A stretch of 64,000 nucleotides of DNA from Chrysoperla carnea (GCF_905475395.1 NC_058342.1:30648140-30712139), one strand, 5' to 3'. Positions 35,901-48,127 are shown, counted from the stretch's first letter. Translations and numbers: made by a program. Notes: generated by a model from the sequence alone, not told the origin.

Positions 35901-38050
35901 GGACACTTCATTAAGTTCACTTGGGTGAAGATCAATTCATTTCAAGTAAGATTAGTAAGTATCCTCAAGTGAGATAAGCGATCTTTCTGTAATTTAGTTT
36001 CACCATATGTTTACCGAGCTTACAATGACCAGTTAGCGGAATGGTAAATTATATTAAATTAGGTCTTTTCTACTGCGACCAGTTTGATATATTGTACCTA
36101 CTTTCCTTCAAAGGAGTTTCAGAAGCTCTGCAGCTTTACTAGACTTTCGAATATTGTTAGGCGAAGGTATCGTTTGAGAGAGAATCACACAGACTGTGTA
36201 TTCCAGTTTCTTCCTCTTCATGACAAAGCACAGAAATTTTTGTTTATTTTCGCATACTAGCAAAAGTATTTTTACTAGTATTTTTTTTCGGCAAAATTAA
36301 GACAAATTTTTTCCTGGATCATTCAAAACCTGAATTCCAGTATGCCTCAGGAGACTTATAGTATAATTTATATAAACATCAAAAGCTTTTATAGATTTTA
36401 TTCTGTAAAATTATAGACTAAGGTAGGATTGATTATGTCTTTGATGTCGCTTTACGGTTTCACTGTACATACGTATATTTACAGCAAGGAACGATACTTA
36501 TATAGTAATAATGATAATAATAATAATAATAATAATAATGAAATCAGAAATAACAAACACAAATTCTTTGCTAGTTCATCATAAAATGTTATGAAAAATA
36601 ACATGCGCATAAGCATTGAATGAACATGTTGCGTTCCTTTTAAACGATATCTCTTAACAACTTTAGTTCACCAAATTAAAGAACGTAAAGATTCAGAGAC
36701 GAAGACTTATAGGCCTTATTATATTAGTTCTCTTATTGTATTAGCACTTCTGAAGGTGCCGAAAAGTCAAATAAAATCTGAAATAAAAAAATGGTACACC
36801 CACTCAACCGATCTAGAGCGAACTACTCTTAAAAATAGGTTTCTGAACGTTTTCAACTTTATATAAATCAGCCAAGAGTTTTGGATGATTATTACACCCA
36901 TTGTAAACTAAGACTATGCACAAAATCAATTTTACCTAGGACAAAAAGGTGAAAAGTTGGAAAAACTGGGATATTAATTCTGTGTAAATATGAAAACCTC
37001 CCTTTCATAAGAGACTGTTGGGACATGGTGTGGAAATAATTAAAAACAAATAATAATTTCACTTTAAAAAAAATTATTTTAATTTAATTCAACGCGAGAG
37101 ATCAAAGCTTACAAAAAGGGCTGAATTGCGATTTATGATACCCTTTTAACATGTGATAACCTCTTACTCTTGTGATAACCACTTTTTTCTTAGGAGGGTC
37201 CTTACAGGATACCTTCCCCTGTATATGAATACATAGTCATACGATATTGCCAAATTTTTAATATATTCGCGATCTCTCTTGTGTCTACTAACTTTTATCC
37301 TCCCCCCCCTCCTAATTCTAATGAACGTCCTTTAAGATTCCATCGTGTAAAAGCAGCTTAACCATGCACTACAAGAAATAATTTCATATATCTCTTTAAA
37401 AAAAAATTCGTACCGCAAGAGCTGTGTTAGCTAAGCGAATTTCATCAGAGATTGCAAAAAGAACACATTTTTTTAAAACTGAATATTGCAGTTTTAATTT
37501 TTCAAAAATTTTTATTTAGAAAACTAAGAGTTCCTTGTTTATCCCCCCACCCCTTGTTTATCGGTCGATTTTTCTCATTAACGAACTAGACCTTTCAAAT
37601 ACCAAAATCCTCCGTGATATCAAATTTTATTCAAATCGGACTCAAATTTGAGACCGCTAGAGAGAGTACAGACACATAAATTTTAACGATGGTCATTTTT
37701 GACGTCTATTAGGTACGATCATTTGAACATTTGAAGAAATTTTTTCAAAATGCCATCATCAGTACAAAATCAATAGCTCCATTTCCTTCGGAAATTCGCT
37801 AAAATGTAAAGTGAACAACGACGCTTCAACGCTTATATCATTCCATAAACGTAAAACTATGTTCACCATTCGCATAGCACACAGCAACCTGTGTGGCCAT
37901 CTCTATTCTTGATGTTTCAAAAATTTATCACGATTTACTTGTGATCAAAAACAAAATATGATATTGGTTCTATGTATGATAATATATGGACAATATTTTT
38001 ACCGAGAGATAAAAAATTATTAAATAAATTTGTGCAATTATAACCTGATC
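32991..38050. other. Long AT-rich stretch with scattered small repeats, no gene
   Basis: Direct repeats TGTCTCCATGTAAATGTT(T)GATTCC at 34347-34380 and 35011-35045. A GC-richer unassigned block at 35575-35900, in part similar to 23620-23660. An (AAT)n run at about 36508-36540. 37405-37460 resembles 29880-29940. The only ORF (35039-35275, minus) has no motif. Confidence 0.4.
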
Positions 38051-38055
38051 AAAGC

Positions 38056-38351
38056 ACCCTAGTCGCTGTATTAGCTCAATTGGTTAAGGCGTAATCAATT
38101 CCGTCCGCGGTATGCTTAGGGTAGCGAGGTTCGATTGCCGCCGTCGCAACAAACTTAATTTAATTAATAGTTGTGATGGGCTGGTGTAGTGTATGGTATA
38201 TGTGTGAACGAGGTGCACTCAGCCTCTGAAATTGAGGAGCTGATAAATGAAATCATCAGTGGAAAGGTGGTAAAAGACATATATGGTATCACACTGGGCT
38301 CTATAGCCTAAGTATGTCCCTCGTGGACAGCCAATAACCTAATCTAACTTT
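38056..38351 (+). mobile_element. tRNA-derived SINE, family 1, fullest copy
   Basis: The tRNA-like head has an A box (TTAGCTCAATTGGTTAAGGC) and a B box (GGTTCGATTGCC, with one extra G). The body carries GTGCACTCAGCCTCTGAAAT, and the 3' end CCTAAGTATGTCC, GGACAGCCAATAACCTAATC. Near-identical flanks CTGATCAAAGC (38045-38055) and CTGATCAAAAGC (38352-38363) are the target duplication with one length change. The tail is a decayed (TAACC)n. Confidence 0.85.
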
Positions 38352-38363
38352 CTGATCAAAAGC

Positions 38364-40480
38364 TCTTACAGAAACAAAAATTTTTAACGGATAACAAAGA
38401 TCTACAAAGTCTGATGAGTTAATTTCGCTGCGTTAATTTCGAATCGATCGACGAAATGGTTCAGTTATCAAAATTAATTACAGCTTCAGTATACATTTTT
38501 GAACATATTATATAGGTTCAATTAACTAAAATCACTCTGTACTGAATAATGTTTTTGTGTATGTCATAGTAGGTTTTTATTTGTCTTAAATTTTCATATT
38601 ATTACAATAGTAGTGCCCCGTAGCGTTGCTGTAGTGAAATTAGTGTACAGTATGCTTCATAATTGTACAGGAAAATTGAATTCCTTGTAAATTTCAGCCA
38701 AAATCTTTGTATTTAGTCTTATTTTAAGGAAATACGAGCTGGGTAGATTAAGGATTCAAATAACTTGAAGGGCTTAGACTTAAAGTAAGGATACAAATTT
38801 TTCGTCATGTGTTTTAATTTTCGAAATATTGAAGACTTTTGTCGAGTTATATCATAATTTAAAATCAAAATATAACTAAAAAAAAAAAATTTTGTACCTA
38901 AAATTATTTTAACAAAGATTGAACCTCCTTAATGAAGTCCGCCAACACAGTTTTTAACCATGCATTTATGTAATATGTTAAAAATGTCTACTAATTAAGT
39001 CCCCCTTCGTTCCCTGTCTCATATTTTCAAAACTACTTTCATCGTATTTAAACTATAGATCGAAAATATCAAGCATTTTACTGAAAACCGTGATTGAACT
39101 TGCTGTGAACCTTGCTTGAACCGAGGCTAGGAAGCAGCCTCACTTCGCTTGGTGCCTCGGCTTCGAGTCACGAGGCAGAGGTTGGTGAGGTTAAAAATTT
39201 TAAGCCTAATTTATTAAAAATTACATAGAAAATACTTAATAAATTATAAATGATATAAAAATTAATAAATACTCTACGCTACTCTACTCTTATTCTAATT
39301 ATAAAATTTTATAATAAATTATGTTATAATTTAATTATTAAAATATTATCATATTATTATCATATATGTATAATAATATAATTAAAAATATCTATTTATA
39401 TATTTATAATTAATAATATCTACAGCAATAGAATTTTTGTTTACGAGTCATAATGAATCATTTTTCAGGAGTCATAAAAATTTTCACAATAAGGAACTTA
39501 TATTCCGTGTTTTAAAAATCGCGGTAAAACTGAAGTCAAAGATTGTAAAACTTTAATTTAGGCTAGTGGAGGCTAGTCAACATTCTACCTCGGCCGAGGT
39601 AGAGACGAAGCGAGGGTAGTGAAGACTCTATCTTGGCTGAGGTCGAGTCGAGTCGAGGATCATTATAAAAAACGCCTCGTGAAACTCTACCGTGACTACT
39701 TCGTGTACGTTCATTTTAAAAATCAAATTTAAAAATAGCTGTCGTTTAAAGAGAGCAAATTTTAGCATTTTTCAACTATCCTTTTTTCATGTTTTGAGAT
39801 ATTCTAAGTCGGAGGATCTATAGAAAATGGATCTCCATAACCCATAACTAAAAAAAGTGCATTTCGAATGGCATGCCCGTTAAGACTTTTGATCAGGATG
39901 CGATGCTATGATTTACGACATCTCGCAATATGAGCAAATTTGACCATTCCAAACGATCTCTGTGTGGTTATATCTGTAACGAATTCAAATCAATTCGTTT
40001 CTTTTATACCATCCAATATTATAAGTTTTATTGAATACTGAAAAGACTACCGATAAAAAAATAAGTGTGACTCAGCTCAACAAGATAATTAGGTCTAAAA
40101 TATCAATAAAAAAGAAGTAAAACTTACTACTAATAAGTTATTAATACTTACTTTCGCAATACAATATAAGACACTTCGATCAAGTGTGAGTAAAGTTTTG
40201 AACTCATGGCTCAGTATATATGTTCTCATTCTACAAACCAAAAAATGCAAATAAGCTCAAGGATATTAATTGATTTTATTGAAATGATTCGAAATAGAGT
40301 TTGTCACAATTTTTTTCTATGAATTCCGTTTACCGATTTCTGATTCGCTAAGGATTTTTCGCTAAATTACTACACAAAAATTAACTCGTTCAGTTAAACT
40401 ATGCATAAACTAGAATTAAAAAAGAAAATACTACACTATATCTTTGTACACTTTCAGAACTGTAAAATAAATATTCTTTA
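38364..40480. other. AT-rich stretch with a possible MITE at 39090-39720
   Basis: Two GC-rich blocks rich in GAGGC/GCCTC (39115-39190 and 39560-39720), including the perfect palindrome CCTCGGCCGAGG at 39587, flank 370 bp of nearly pure A/T. This layout fits a MITE with subterminal repeats, but I could not pair exact ends. The remainder shows nothing. Confidence 0.35.
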
Positions 40481-40484
40481 AGTA

Positions 40485-40835
40485 CTTCGGCCGTTTGATC
40501 AAGTACGGCGAATGTTCAGTTGTTTTTTGCGGTAAGTGATAGTTCAAAGTTCCTTGATCACAATAAACACAGTTTTGGGGACAAAATTGTGAATTATTTC
40601 ATTTTAAAATTGTGATTTTTAACACTGTACCTTATAATAATCTTAACTGTACAAAAATTAATCGGTAATTGATTGAGCTTCAAAAAAGTTTTCATTATGA
40701 AGAAAATTTATCACAGATTCTGTTTATGCCAAAAAAAACATTACCTGACGGCGCACTTCAAAACGAAAACGTCAAAAACTAGTCAAATTGACATATAACT
40801 TTTATCTTTTACGATATTTTTTAAGCATTAAATCA
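40485..40835 (+). repeat. MITE family G, copy 2
   Basis: It starts AGTACTTCGGCCGTTTGATC (compare AGTAGTTCGG at 56182) and shares TTATCACAGATTCTGTTTATG and TCTTTTACGATATTTT with the other copies. The right end is lost. Confidence 0.65.
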
Positions 40836-41550
40836 AATTTCAAATTTTCTTCATTTAGAACACGAGTGCCACCTGTGAATTGGAAATAGAATTCTCGTTA
40901 AATTTGAATACATGAGCGCCCTTTATGAATAGAAAATAGAACTAACGTTGTATATATGCTTGATAGAAGCGAACGTTCAAGTTTCAAAACATTCCAAGGT
41001 GATGACGTCACGTTTTCAACTACAATATCAGGAAAATCACAAAACCTATATCTTTACCTTGAGAAAGTGCTCATTCCTGAATTTAAAGAACAAAATTCCA
41101 AATTTGCTCGAATTTCACTATTGACTATTGATACACTATTGATACAAGATTGTTACGGAACTTTATCAAAGATGTATATAATTCTATACAATAATAGAAG
41201 TTTCGTATCTTTTATTTTTTTTCTTTTATTTATATTTTATTTTATTGAATACAAAATTTAATCCAATTATTACTTGTCTGTAAGGATATTTTTCAAATAA
41301 TATACGAACGAACGAGAGAAGTATCAGGTGAAAAGTTGTTATGTTAATAATATCACGAACAATGAAAATCTTTTTAAAAAGTGTATGTACATAAACATAT
41401 ATATTTTTTAGTCATATTTTCCATGAAAATACAGACTTATGAACTGTTTTTAAAGCCAATAGGGGTGGGGGGAGGCGGGTGTTTTGGGTCTTCCTAACCA
41501 TATTGGACGTCGTTGAAATACGCCTTTTATGTTCCCTTCTTATTCGTTGT
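40836..41550. other. Stretch with one unassigned ORF
   Basis: A 101-codon plus ORF at 40956-41261 begins MLDRSERSSFKTFQGDDVTF and ends in a hydrophobic, AT-driven tail. I recognise no domain. The preceding blocks (GAGTGCCACCTGTGAATTGG, GAGCGCCCTTTATGAAT) repeat each other, so this may be repeat DNA. Confidence 0.3.
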
Positions 41551-41552
41551 AT

Positions 41553-41651
41553 GCGTAGTCATGGTAGGGACAATAAATTCGACGCCAGCGCTGCTAGTGG
41601 ATAATTTTGAAGTTAGAGGAGGCTGTTATGACTAACATGCAATTCTTTACA
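41553..41651 (+). repeat. MITE family W, copy 4 (left end only)
   Basis: GCGTAGTCATGGTAGGGACA through TATGACTAACATGCAATTCT, then cut off where family T (j) begins. Confidence 0.75.
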
Positions 41652-42101
41652 TGAAAACAAAAAAATGACAGAGTTAATTGTTTAAATTCCATGTATAGAC
41701 TGTGTTGATTACACTTTCACATTACACATACATAACTAATATTCCCATATAATAAAATAAATAAAATTCCCAATAAAATGTTTCAAACTAAAGTTGTTTA
41801 TTTTTAAGAAACATTTTTTACATTTAAACTTTAGTTCTATCTTTAACGGTTTACAAATTGAGATAAGACCCAATTGACCAATGTTGCTCATTTACAAACT
41901 TTACCTCACTTTTTACGTCCTAAGCACGCTATAAAAATTGCAGCTTGATATCTCTGCGTTTTTGAGTTATCCTGATTACGGACAGAGAACCGGAAATGGA
42001 TTAATTAGGTGATTCTATGAACACCTATACCAAAATTTTGTTACAAACTTAGGACTAAACTTAATATACTATGTATATTTCATATATACATGGTATAAAA
42101 A
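41652..42101 (-). repeat. Family T, copy (j), internally shortened
   Basis: From GAAAACAAAAAAATGACAGA to TATACATGGTATAAAAA. The segment between the bracketing blocks is about 100 bp shorter than in copy h. It joins W copy 4 directly. Confidence 0.7.
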
Positions 42102-42153
42102 GAAGTTTCATTACTTAATTTGTTGCAAAAATACAGTTTTTAAAACCATGCTC

Positions 42154-42160
42154 AAAAAAA
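42154..42160 (-). terminator. RNA polymerase III terminator of tRNA-Trp copy 1
   Basis: T7 on the minus strand, eight bases downstream of the tRNA 3' end. Confidence 0.8.
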
Positions 42161-42167
42161 TTTTGAT

Positions 42168-42239
42168 TGACCCCGACGTGATTTGAACACGCAACCTTCT
42201 GATCTGGAGTCAGACGCGCTACCGTTGCGCCACGGAGTC
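42168..42239 (-). tRNA. tRNA-Trp (anticodon CCA), copy 1
   Basis: On the minus strand 72 bases fold as a complete cloverleaf: acceptor arms GACTCCG and CGGGGTC, discriminator A, D arm GGCGCAACGGTAGC, anticodon arm with CCA in the loop, T arm with GTTCAAATC. CCA reads UGG, tryptophan. The A box (TGGCGCAACGG) and B box are intact. There is no intron, and a run of seven T starts eight bases past the 3' end, a pol III stop. CCA of the mature end is not encoded, as usual in eukaryotes. It is as I remember insect tRNA-Trp, and is likely functional. Confidence 0.97.
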
Positions 42240-42835
42240 GTTGTTAATATTGCTTCTCACTGTGAACTTGGCATGAGTGATCAACTTTGTGTTATAATTA
42301 TGTGAAACAGTTTTTAAACAGATTTTGAGTATTTTCACAATTTAGAATTGATAGAAAGCCGCTGTCTGTTATCTGTAACTAAACGGTTTCACGTAATTGC
42401 GCCTTTACTCGCTTTGCCACTTATCTCGTTAGCTAAACACCTACGAGAAGAAAATGTGAATAATAAAACGATTGAAGCAAATACTGAGGAGAAAATATGA
42501 CCAGAGTGATGGAGGTCTGCAGCTCACAAGTTGTTTTTTTATAAAGTCTTGTATCTACGTATTGTTAACAAAATCAACCAATTTGTATTTTCTATAAGTC
42601 ATATCGGTAATAATTTCTTTTTAAAATGCAATAACGAACTCTCAACAATAGAAAATGTAAAGGTAAACAGAATATTTTGCATACCTGTTGTGCGTTTTCA
42701 TAATGTCCGTTCATCAAAAAATATTTTATTTACATCCAGTTTTCAATTTAAAAAATAATCACTTTACTTCGACAAGTCGAACTTTTAGAGGTCACAAGTC
42801 TAACATTCACAGTGGAAATAACTTCGGAAAGTTAG
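42240..42835. other. tRNA 5' flank and AT-rich stretch, no recognised gene
   Basis: The two overlapping plus ORFs at 42531-42870 run into the satellite and carry no motif. Confidence 0.4.
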
Positions 42836-42837
42836 GT

Positions 42838-44195
42838 CTATCACATCCAAATTTTATCCAATTTTCGTAAACCAAGTATGTAATTCTACTAAATTTGGGT
42901 CATACTTTTCAAATTTGTCATCAAAATTAACCTAGCTGTTATAGGTTTCAAGAATGTGGAGCCCTGTTCCCGGAATTAAGCAATGATTGATAGCTAGCGA
43001 AAAACTGACATTGCAACTGAAAAGAATGACCCAAAATTAGTGGGTTTCAAAAAAAATTCCAATAAGATCCGATCAAATTTGCCTGTGTTATCTAAAAAAT
43101 CGAATTTATATGCCGAAATTATATATTTTTTAACTGTTGGGTTGGGTTGGGTTTAAAACAAAAAATTTAATTTTGCTCTATCACATCCAAAATTTATCGA
43201 ATTTTAATAAATCAAGTATGTAATCCTACTAAATTTAGGTCATACTTTTCAAATTTGTGGTCAAAATTAATCTAGCTATAAAAGATTTCAAGAATGTGGA
43301 GTCCTCGTCCCGGAATTAAGCACATAAGTGAGCAAAAAACTGACATCAAAGCTGAAAAGTTCGAGCCAAAATTAGTGGGTTTCCAAAAAAATTCCAATCA
43401 AATCGGATCAAATATGCCTTTGTTATCAAAAAATTGAATTTTTTAACTTCATGACGTCATCAAAATCCAAAAAATTTAATTTTGCTCTATCTTTCCCAAA
43501 TTTTAACCAATTTTGATAAACCAAGTATGGAATCCTACTAAATTTGGGTCATACTTTTCAAATTTGTTGTCAAAATTAACCTAGCTATAATAGATTTCAA
43601 GAATTTGGAGTCCTGGTCCCGAAATTAAGCCCATAAATGATAGCTAGCCAAAAACTGACATCAAAGCTGAAAAATTCGACCCAAAATTAGTGGGTTTCAA
43701 AAAAAATTCCAATAAAATCGGATCAAATATGCCTCTGTTATCAAAAAATTGAATTTTTTAACTTCATGACGTCATCAAAATCCAAAAAATTTAATTTTGC
43801 TCTATCTTTCCCAAATTTTAACCAATTTTGATAAACCAAGTATGGAATCCTACTAAATTTGGGTCATACTTTTCAAATTTGTTGTCAAAATTAACCTAGC
43901 TATAATAGATTTCAAGAATGTGGAGTCGTGGTCTCGAAATTAAGCATATAAATGTTAGATAGCGAAAAAATGACATTAACGCTGAAAAGAATGAACTAAA
44001 ATTAGTGGATTTCAATAATAATTACAGTAAGATCGGATTTTATTTGCCTGTGTTATCAAAAAAATCGAATTGTTTAACTTAATGACGTCATCAGAATCCA
44101 AAATATTTACTTTTGCTTCATCACATCCAAATTTTATCCAATTTTGATAAACCAAGTATGTAGCCCTATTAAATTCACCGTACTTGCCCAAACAG
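42838..44195 (+). repeat. Satellite-like tandem array, unit about 309-340 bp, 4.3 units
   Basis: The marker ACCAAGTATG (or ATCAAGTATG) falls at 42871, 43211, 43520, 43835 and 44151, giving periods of 340, 309, 315 and 316. Each unit has GGTCATACTTTTCAAATTTG, AAATTAGTGGGTTTC and TTTAATTTTGCTCTAT. Units 2-4 hold the palindrome TGACGTCA at 43452, 43767 and 44083. Unit 1 instead has TTGGG three times. Units 3 and 4 are nearly identical, so homogenisation is recent. No ORF of note. Confidence 0.95.
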
Positions 44196-44639
44196 TCGAT
44201 CTACTTTAAATGAACGATAACAATAACAGTTTTGATTACAGCTTGTTTACGACCTTAAATAGTGAAACTAGTATAAGTATGCATAATTTATGATTATTTA
44301 TGACTTGTTTATAAAACTGTTTATATGTGTATGATATTTAGAACAATGTAATTATATATTGTTTTTCTAAGTAAGAATGACATTTCTGGAACAACATTAG
44401 ACGAGTTGAGTGTATGCAAGATTTACAGTAACAACATGGAATAAAAACAGATGAATTAAGGATCACATATTTATATCTATGTACTTTAGAAGGCATACTA
44501 AAAGCATGTCTATCTAAAAGAAACTTCATATCAGAATAGAATTTTCAGATAATATAATCATATACGTGCATATGAAATACGAAAGGAATAAAGGAAATTA
44601 AAGGAGTGGGCTAATAAAAGAAATAAAATTTATAGATAG
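44196..44639. other. Stretch without a recognised gene
   Basis: AT-rich; the minus ORF 44338-44529 has no motif. Confidence 0.4.
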
Positions 44640-45190
44640 GATTGAAACCTGTTTGGGCCTCGCTCGGCAGTGACTAGCTTATTTGGTTTTGCTCAACAGC
44701 CGGGTTTTTGACAATTTGGCCGAGCAAATACATAGTAGTCCGTCCGCGGTATGCTTAGGGTAGCGAGTTCGATGAATAGTTGTGAAGTTGTGATGGGCTG
44801 GTGTAGTGCATGGTATATGCATGAAAGAGGTGCACTCCGCTTCTAAAATTGAGGAACTGATAAATAAAAATATCAGTGGATAGGTGGTAAAACACATACA
44901 TAGTATCACAATGGGCTCTATAGCTTTTGTGGACAGCTAATATAACCTAACCTAACCCAACCACGTAGTAAGGGTTGAAAAAGCAAAAATTAGCATTATG
45001 ATTGCGGAATCGCCACCATGATTGATTTGACCTAGAGTAATGAGAACTGATTTTGTTAATGATTTTAAAACTTATAGGACTTTTCAGCTTATTTTGTTGG
45101 TATCACGATAAGAAGTCAGTTGTAAAGCTTTTATATTCGTTCTATTAGAGTCACGTTCGTGCAGAATTTTTATCTTTGTACGTTTTGTTT
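44640..45190 (+). repeat. Dispersed repeat R, copy 1, interrupted by a SINE
   Basis: 44640-44738 plus 44960-45190 match the reverse of 58810-59095: CCGGGTTTTTGA, GGAATCGCCACCA, GACTTTTCAGCTTATTTT, GTCACGTTCGTGCAGAATTT. The SINE in between is missing from the other copy. Confidence 0.75.
44740..44957 (+). mobile_element. tRNA-derived SINE, family 1, copy 3 (5' truncated)
   Basis: It begins at CCGTCCGCGGTATGCTTAGG, so the A box is absent. The B box is damaged (GAGTTCGATGA). The tail AACCTAACCTAACCCAACC is clear. The flanks ACATAGTAG and ACGTAGTAA may be the target duplication. Confidence 0.8.
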
Positions 45191-46470
45191 TATTCATGCT
45201 TGTGTAAACTTTTTAAATCTGTACCTTGTGATTAAGTTTTGATAGATACTTAAGGATTAATGCCAAAACAAACTGACTGATAGTTTTCGTACAAAATTTT
45301 TAAATGTGCAAATTTCTAATATATTTATATTACTTCATACTTTTTTTAATTTCCCGATGCAATTGTCCTCGCCCCTCCGACAACACCACCTTCATAATTT
45401 ACCAGGTGAGAGACCTGACCTAGGTGGTAACCCTATTTATATTACAGTAACATTTTTGGTCCCTGAAAGCTTTAAATAAACTGAAAACCTGTGCATCAAT
45501 GTAAACACACCTCCATCAGTTCAATAAATCACCGACCTAAAAATACACTTACTCGTCATGAATAATGGTCAATGAACGAAAATTTTTTACCCTCTCAGAC
45601 GACATCAAAGTGCCAAATAATAAAACAAAAAAAAATCAAACACAGTTTTTTGCAAATCTTTTGAAAAATGCCTTTAATTTCAAGTTTTGAAAACAAATTG
45701 AATAAAAACACAGAAACCATTATGAAACCGACAAAAGATCTAAAAATGTACTACAAGACTGATACGAATAGATTATTTATGTAAAATAAATAAAGACACC
45801 ATACATTTAAATCACATTTATTAAACAAAGATGCTATTTTTTTAAATATCTTGTAAAAACGGATCTCAAATTTCATCTGTCATGTAAACACATTTGTGTT
45901 AACGCTTTTCAGTTTACTTTTGTTATACACTTTTTTTAAGCAGATTTTTTTACCACCAATTTCCTAAAGTTCTATATTCGTCAAACATTACACCTTCGAA
46001 AGCGACTTTCTTACATTTTGAATACGTTATTATAAAAAGAAAAAAAAAAAAACTTCCTATTAAAAACGAGTATTCAACTCTTTTCTTTTTTTTTTTTGTT
46101 AAGTTGGTACTTCATAATATGTACCAATTGTGTTTAGTGTGTGGTTTGTTTTTTTTTATGTATTTATTTTATAAATTTATCATTTTATAAATACAGACGT
46201 GGGAATTCAAACTATTGATAGATGCAATTCTTTACGTTTTTTTTTGTCTTTAACGATTTAAAGAATAATATTTAACACCTTTCTTATCAATGCAAAAATT
46301 AAATTAATCTTGAATGCAAAATGTTGTTTTTTTTTCATTTTGACGTGAGTACGATTTTTTAACGTTATTATTTTTTATACCAACGAATGTACTTTATGAA
46401 TTGATCTTAGAGTCAGGTTCTGATAAATGACTATCATGTTCTCATTTTATTGAAGCCATATTGTTTTCTA
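45191..46470. other. AT-rich stretch without a recognised gene
   Basis: Several T and A runs (46030-46110, 46150-46250). CAGGTGAGAGACCTGACCTA at 45401 forms a small hairpin. Nothing coding. Confidence 0.4.
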
Positions 46471-46947
46471 ATAGGGTATTTCACTATTTTTGAAAAAGTA
46501 CATCAAAATGTTGATTTTGCTAATAAAAAGCCACCAAAAATTTATTTCGGAAAAATACACATTTTAAACCGTCAAAAACGCGGGCATCTACTTCGATGAC
46601 GTAATATGGGTATCACTATACGAAATAACACAAATAAAAGTTTGACAGATATATTCATAGACATCTGATTATAATAAATATAAATACTTATTATCTATGG
46701 ATATATTATACCCAGTTGTCTACTCTGAACTAGCTGATGGTCTATGGCTCATACCGACATGACATCACAGCAGGGCTTGCCCGCGTTTTAGGTCACTGGA
46801 TAACAGTTTAAAAATTACGATTTTTAATTTTAATATTTTAAAAGAAAAAAAGTGCTTTTATGACTCGAAATCAGAATATTTAAGTATATTTTTACATAAA
46901 TTTTAACTTTTTTCATAATTTATTTTTGACTAACGATAATACCCTAT
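46471..46947 (+). mobile_element. MITE family M, copy 2 (complete, 477 bp)
   Basis: The ends ATAGGGTATT and AATACCCTAT are perfect 10-bp inverted repeats. The interior holds the family palindrome (TATTCATAGACATCTGATTA against TAATAAATA...TATCTATGGATATAT) and GATGACGTAATAT. A clear target duplication is not seen. Confidence 0.8.
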
Positions 46948-47457
46948 TCATTTGAATGCATCACTTCCAATTCATGGCAATGCATTTTCCATTCACTTGA
47001 AGCATTTTCTCAGTAGGAAATGCCAAGCTTGACGATGCAAACGAGGTAGGAAATTCAGCCTTGGTATTCTAGTCCTTACCCAAGGGTTGGTCAAGACTAA
47101 TAAATTAAGTCTTAATTTGCAAACCCTTGATCAAGCCTTTACCAAGGCTAATAAATAAAACCTTAGCTTACCAACACTTGGCCAGGGTTAGTTACAAATT
47201 CAGTCGTAGTTTGACAGTTCCAATTCTAAAGCTCAAAACTCACCTCTGATTAGAGTTCATTTGGGATGTTTCCGAAGGAAGAGATTGAACGATACTCTTT
47301 TTAACGCCTTTAAAAGGACTGTCTGGTAGTTGGTTTTGGTTTCTAATACCTTACCTACTTATCTGGAGGTTAGTTATAGTCTTTCAAGGATTGTTGCTGC
47401 TAAATAGAAGAAAATAAAAGAATGAGGTAAAAACATTGAAAATTAGTATGTTTGGAT
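46948..47457. other. Stretch with a short repeated motif, no gene
   Basis: 47070-47215 repeats a CCTTACCCAAGGGTTGGTCAA/ CCTTTACCAAGGCT / ACTTGGCCAGGGTTAG theme with a period of roughly 50 bp and small palindromes such as AAATTAAGTCTTAATTTG. Probably MITE-derived. Confidence 0.4.
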
Positions 47458-47720
47458 CTGTGGATGTTTGTTAATCAATCACACAAAAACAACTGAAAGG
47501 ATTTGGTTGAAATTTGGAAGGCAGATAGACGTGTCTTATGGAACAATATTCCGGAATAATAGGGAATAACTTAAAGATATAGAGATTCGTATCAAATATT
47601 AAAACCCATAAAATTGTAAACAAAATTGAGTATAAATGAGGACAAGAGAAGTAGAGGTTATAACGCAGTTGTGTTTGTTTTTAAAGATGAAATTATTCGT
47701 TGAATCGGATGGATAACTGC
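47458..47720 (+). repeat. Dispersed repeat Y, copy 1
   Basis: GGATGTTTGTTAATCAATCA, TTGAAATTTGG and TCTTATGGAACAATATTCCG recur at 60278-60330 plus 60820-60990 (GAAATTTGGTATAGATGTGT, ATAGAACATTATTCCGGGCT). Confidence 0.65.
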
Positions 47721-47957
47721 TAGTAATAAATAAAATAATAAAGCGCTAAGATAGACGACAGGCGCTAGGCGGACCAGAAATAATACCGATCAAGTTATTA
47801 ACTATAAAAACCTAACTAGTATTTCAGTATCTCTCAGAAATTAATTATTATTCATATCACACGATAGAATCAAATGATTATAAAAATAGTTAATGTCATT
47901 TTTATAATTATAATATCTTCATTAGTACCTACCACAAATGCAAAAAAACTCGTGAAA

Positions 47958-48040
47958 TAATAATAATAATAATAGTAATAATAATGGGGGTTAACCTCCG
48001 TTTCTTAGACCACGTCTATAATAGAGGCCATCCGCATCAC
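47958..48040 (-). mobile_element. SINE family 2, 3' end only
   Basis: Reverse of the family end: (AAT)n tail, GGGGGTTAACCTCCGTTTCT and AGAGGCCATCCGCATCA. It abuts family T (k). Confidence 0.8.
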
Positions 48041-48041
48041 T

Positions 48042-48127
48042 ATTTTTATACCATGTATATATGAAATATACATAGTATATTAAGTTTAGTCCCAAGTTTG
48101 TAACGCTTAAAAATAATGATGCTAGGA
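48042..48127 (+). repeat. Family T, hairpin-end fragment (k)
   Basis: TTTTTATACCATGTATATAT, AGTTTAGTCCCAAGTTTGTA and ATGATGCTA, then cut off. Confidence 0.7.

Noticed and set aside
40956-41261. 101-codon plus ORF MLDRSERSS...
   Set aside because: No domain known to me, a hydrophobic AT-driven tail, and repeated blocks just upstream. Kept only as an unassigned frame.
44083-44090. TGACGTCA as a promoter element of a host gene
   Set aside because: It recurs once per satellite unit and no gene follows. Treated as part of the satellite.
42838-44195. CRISPR array
   Set aside because: The units are about 313-bp head-to-tail repeats without unique spacers, in a eukaryotic context. No CRISPR array is present in the window.
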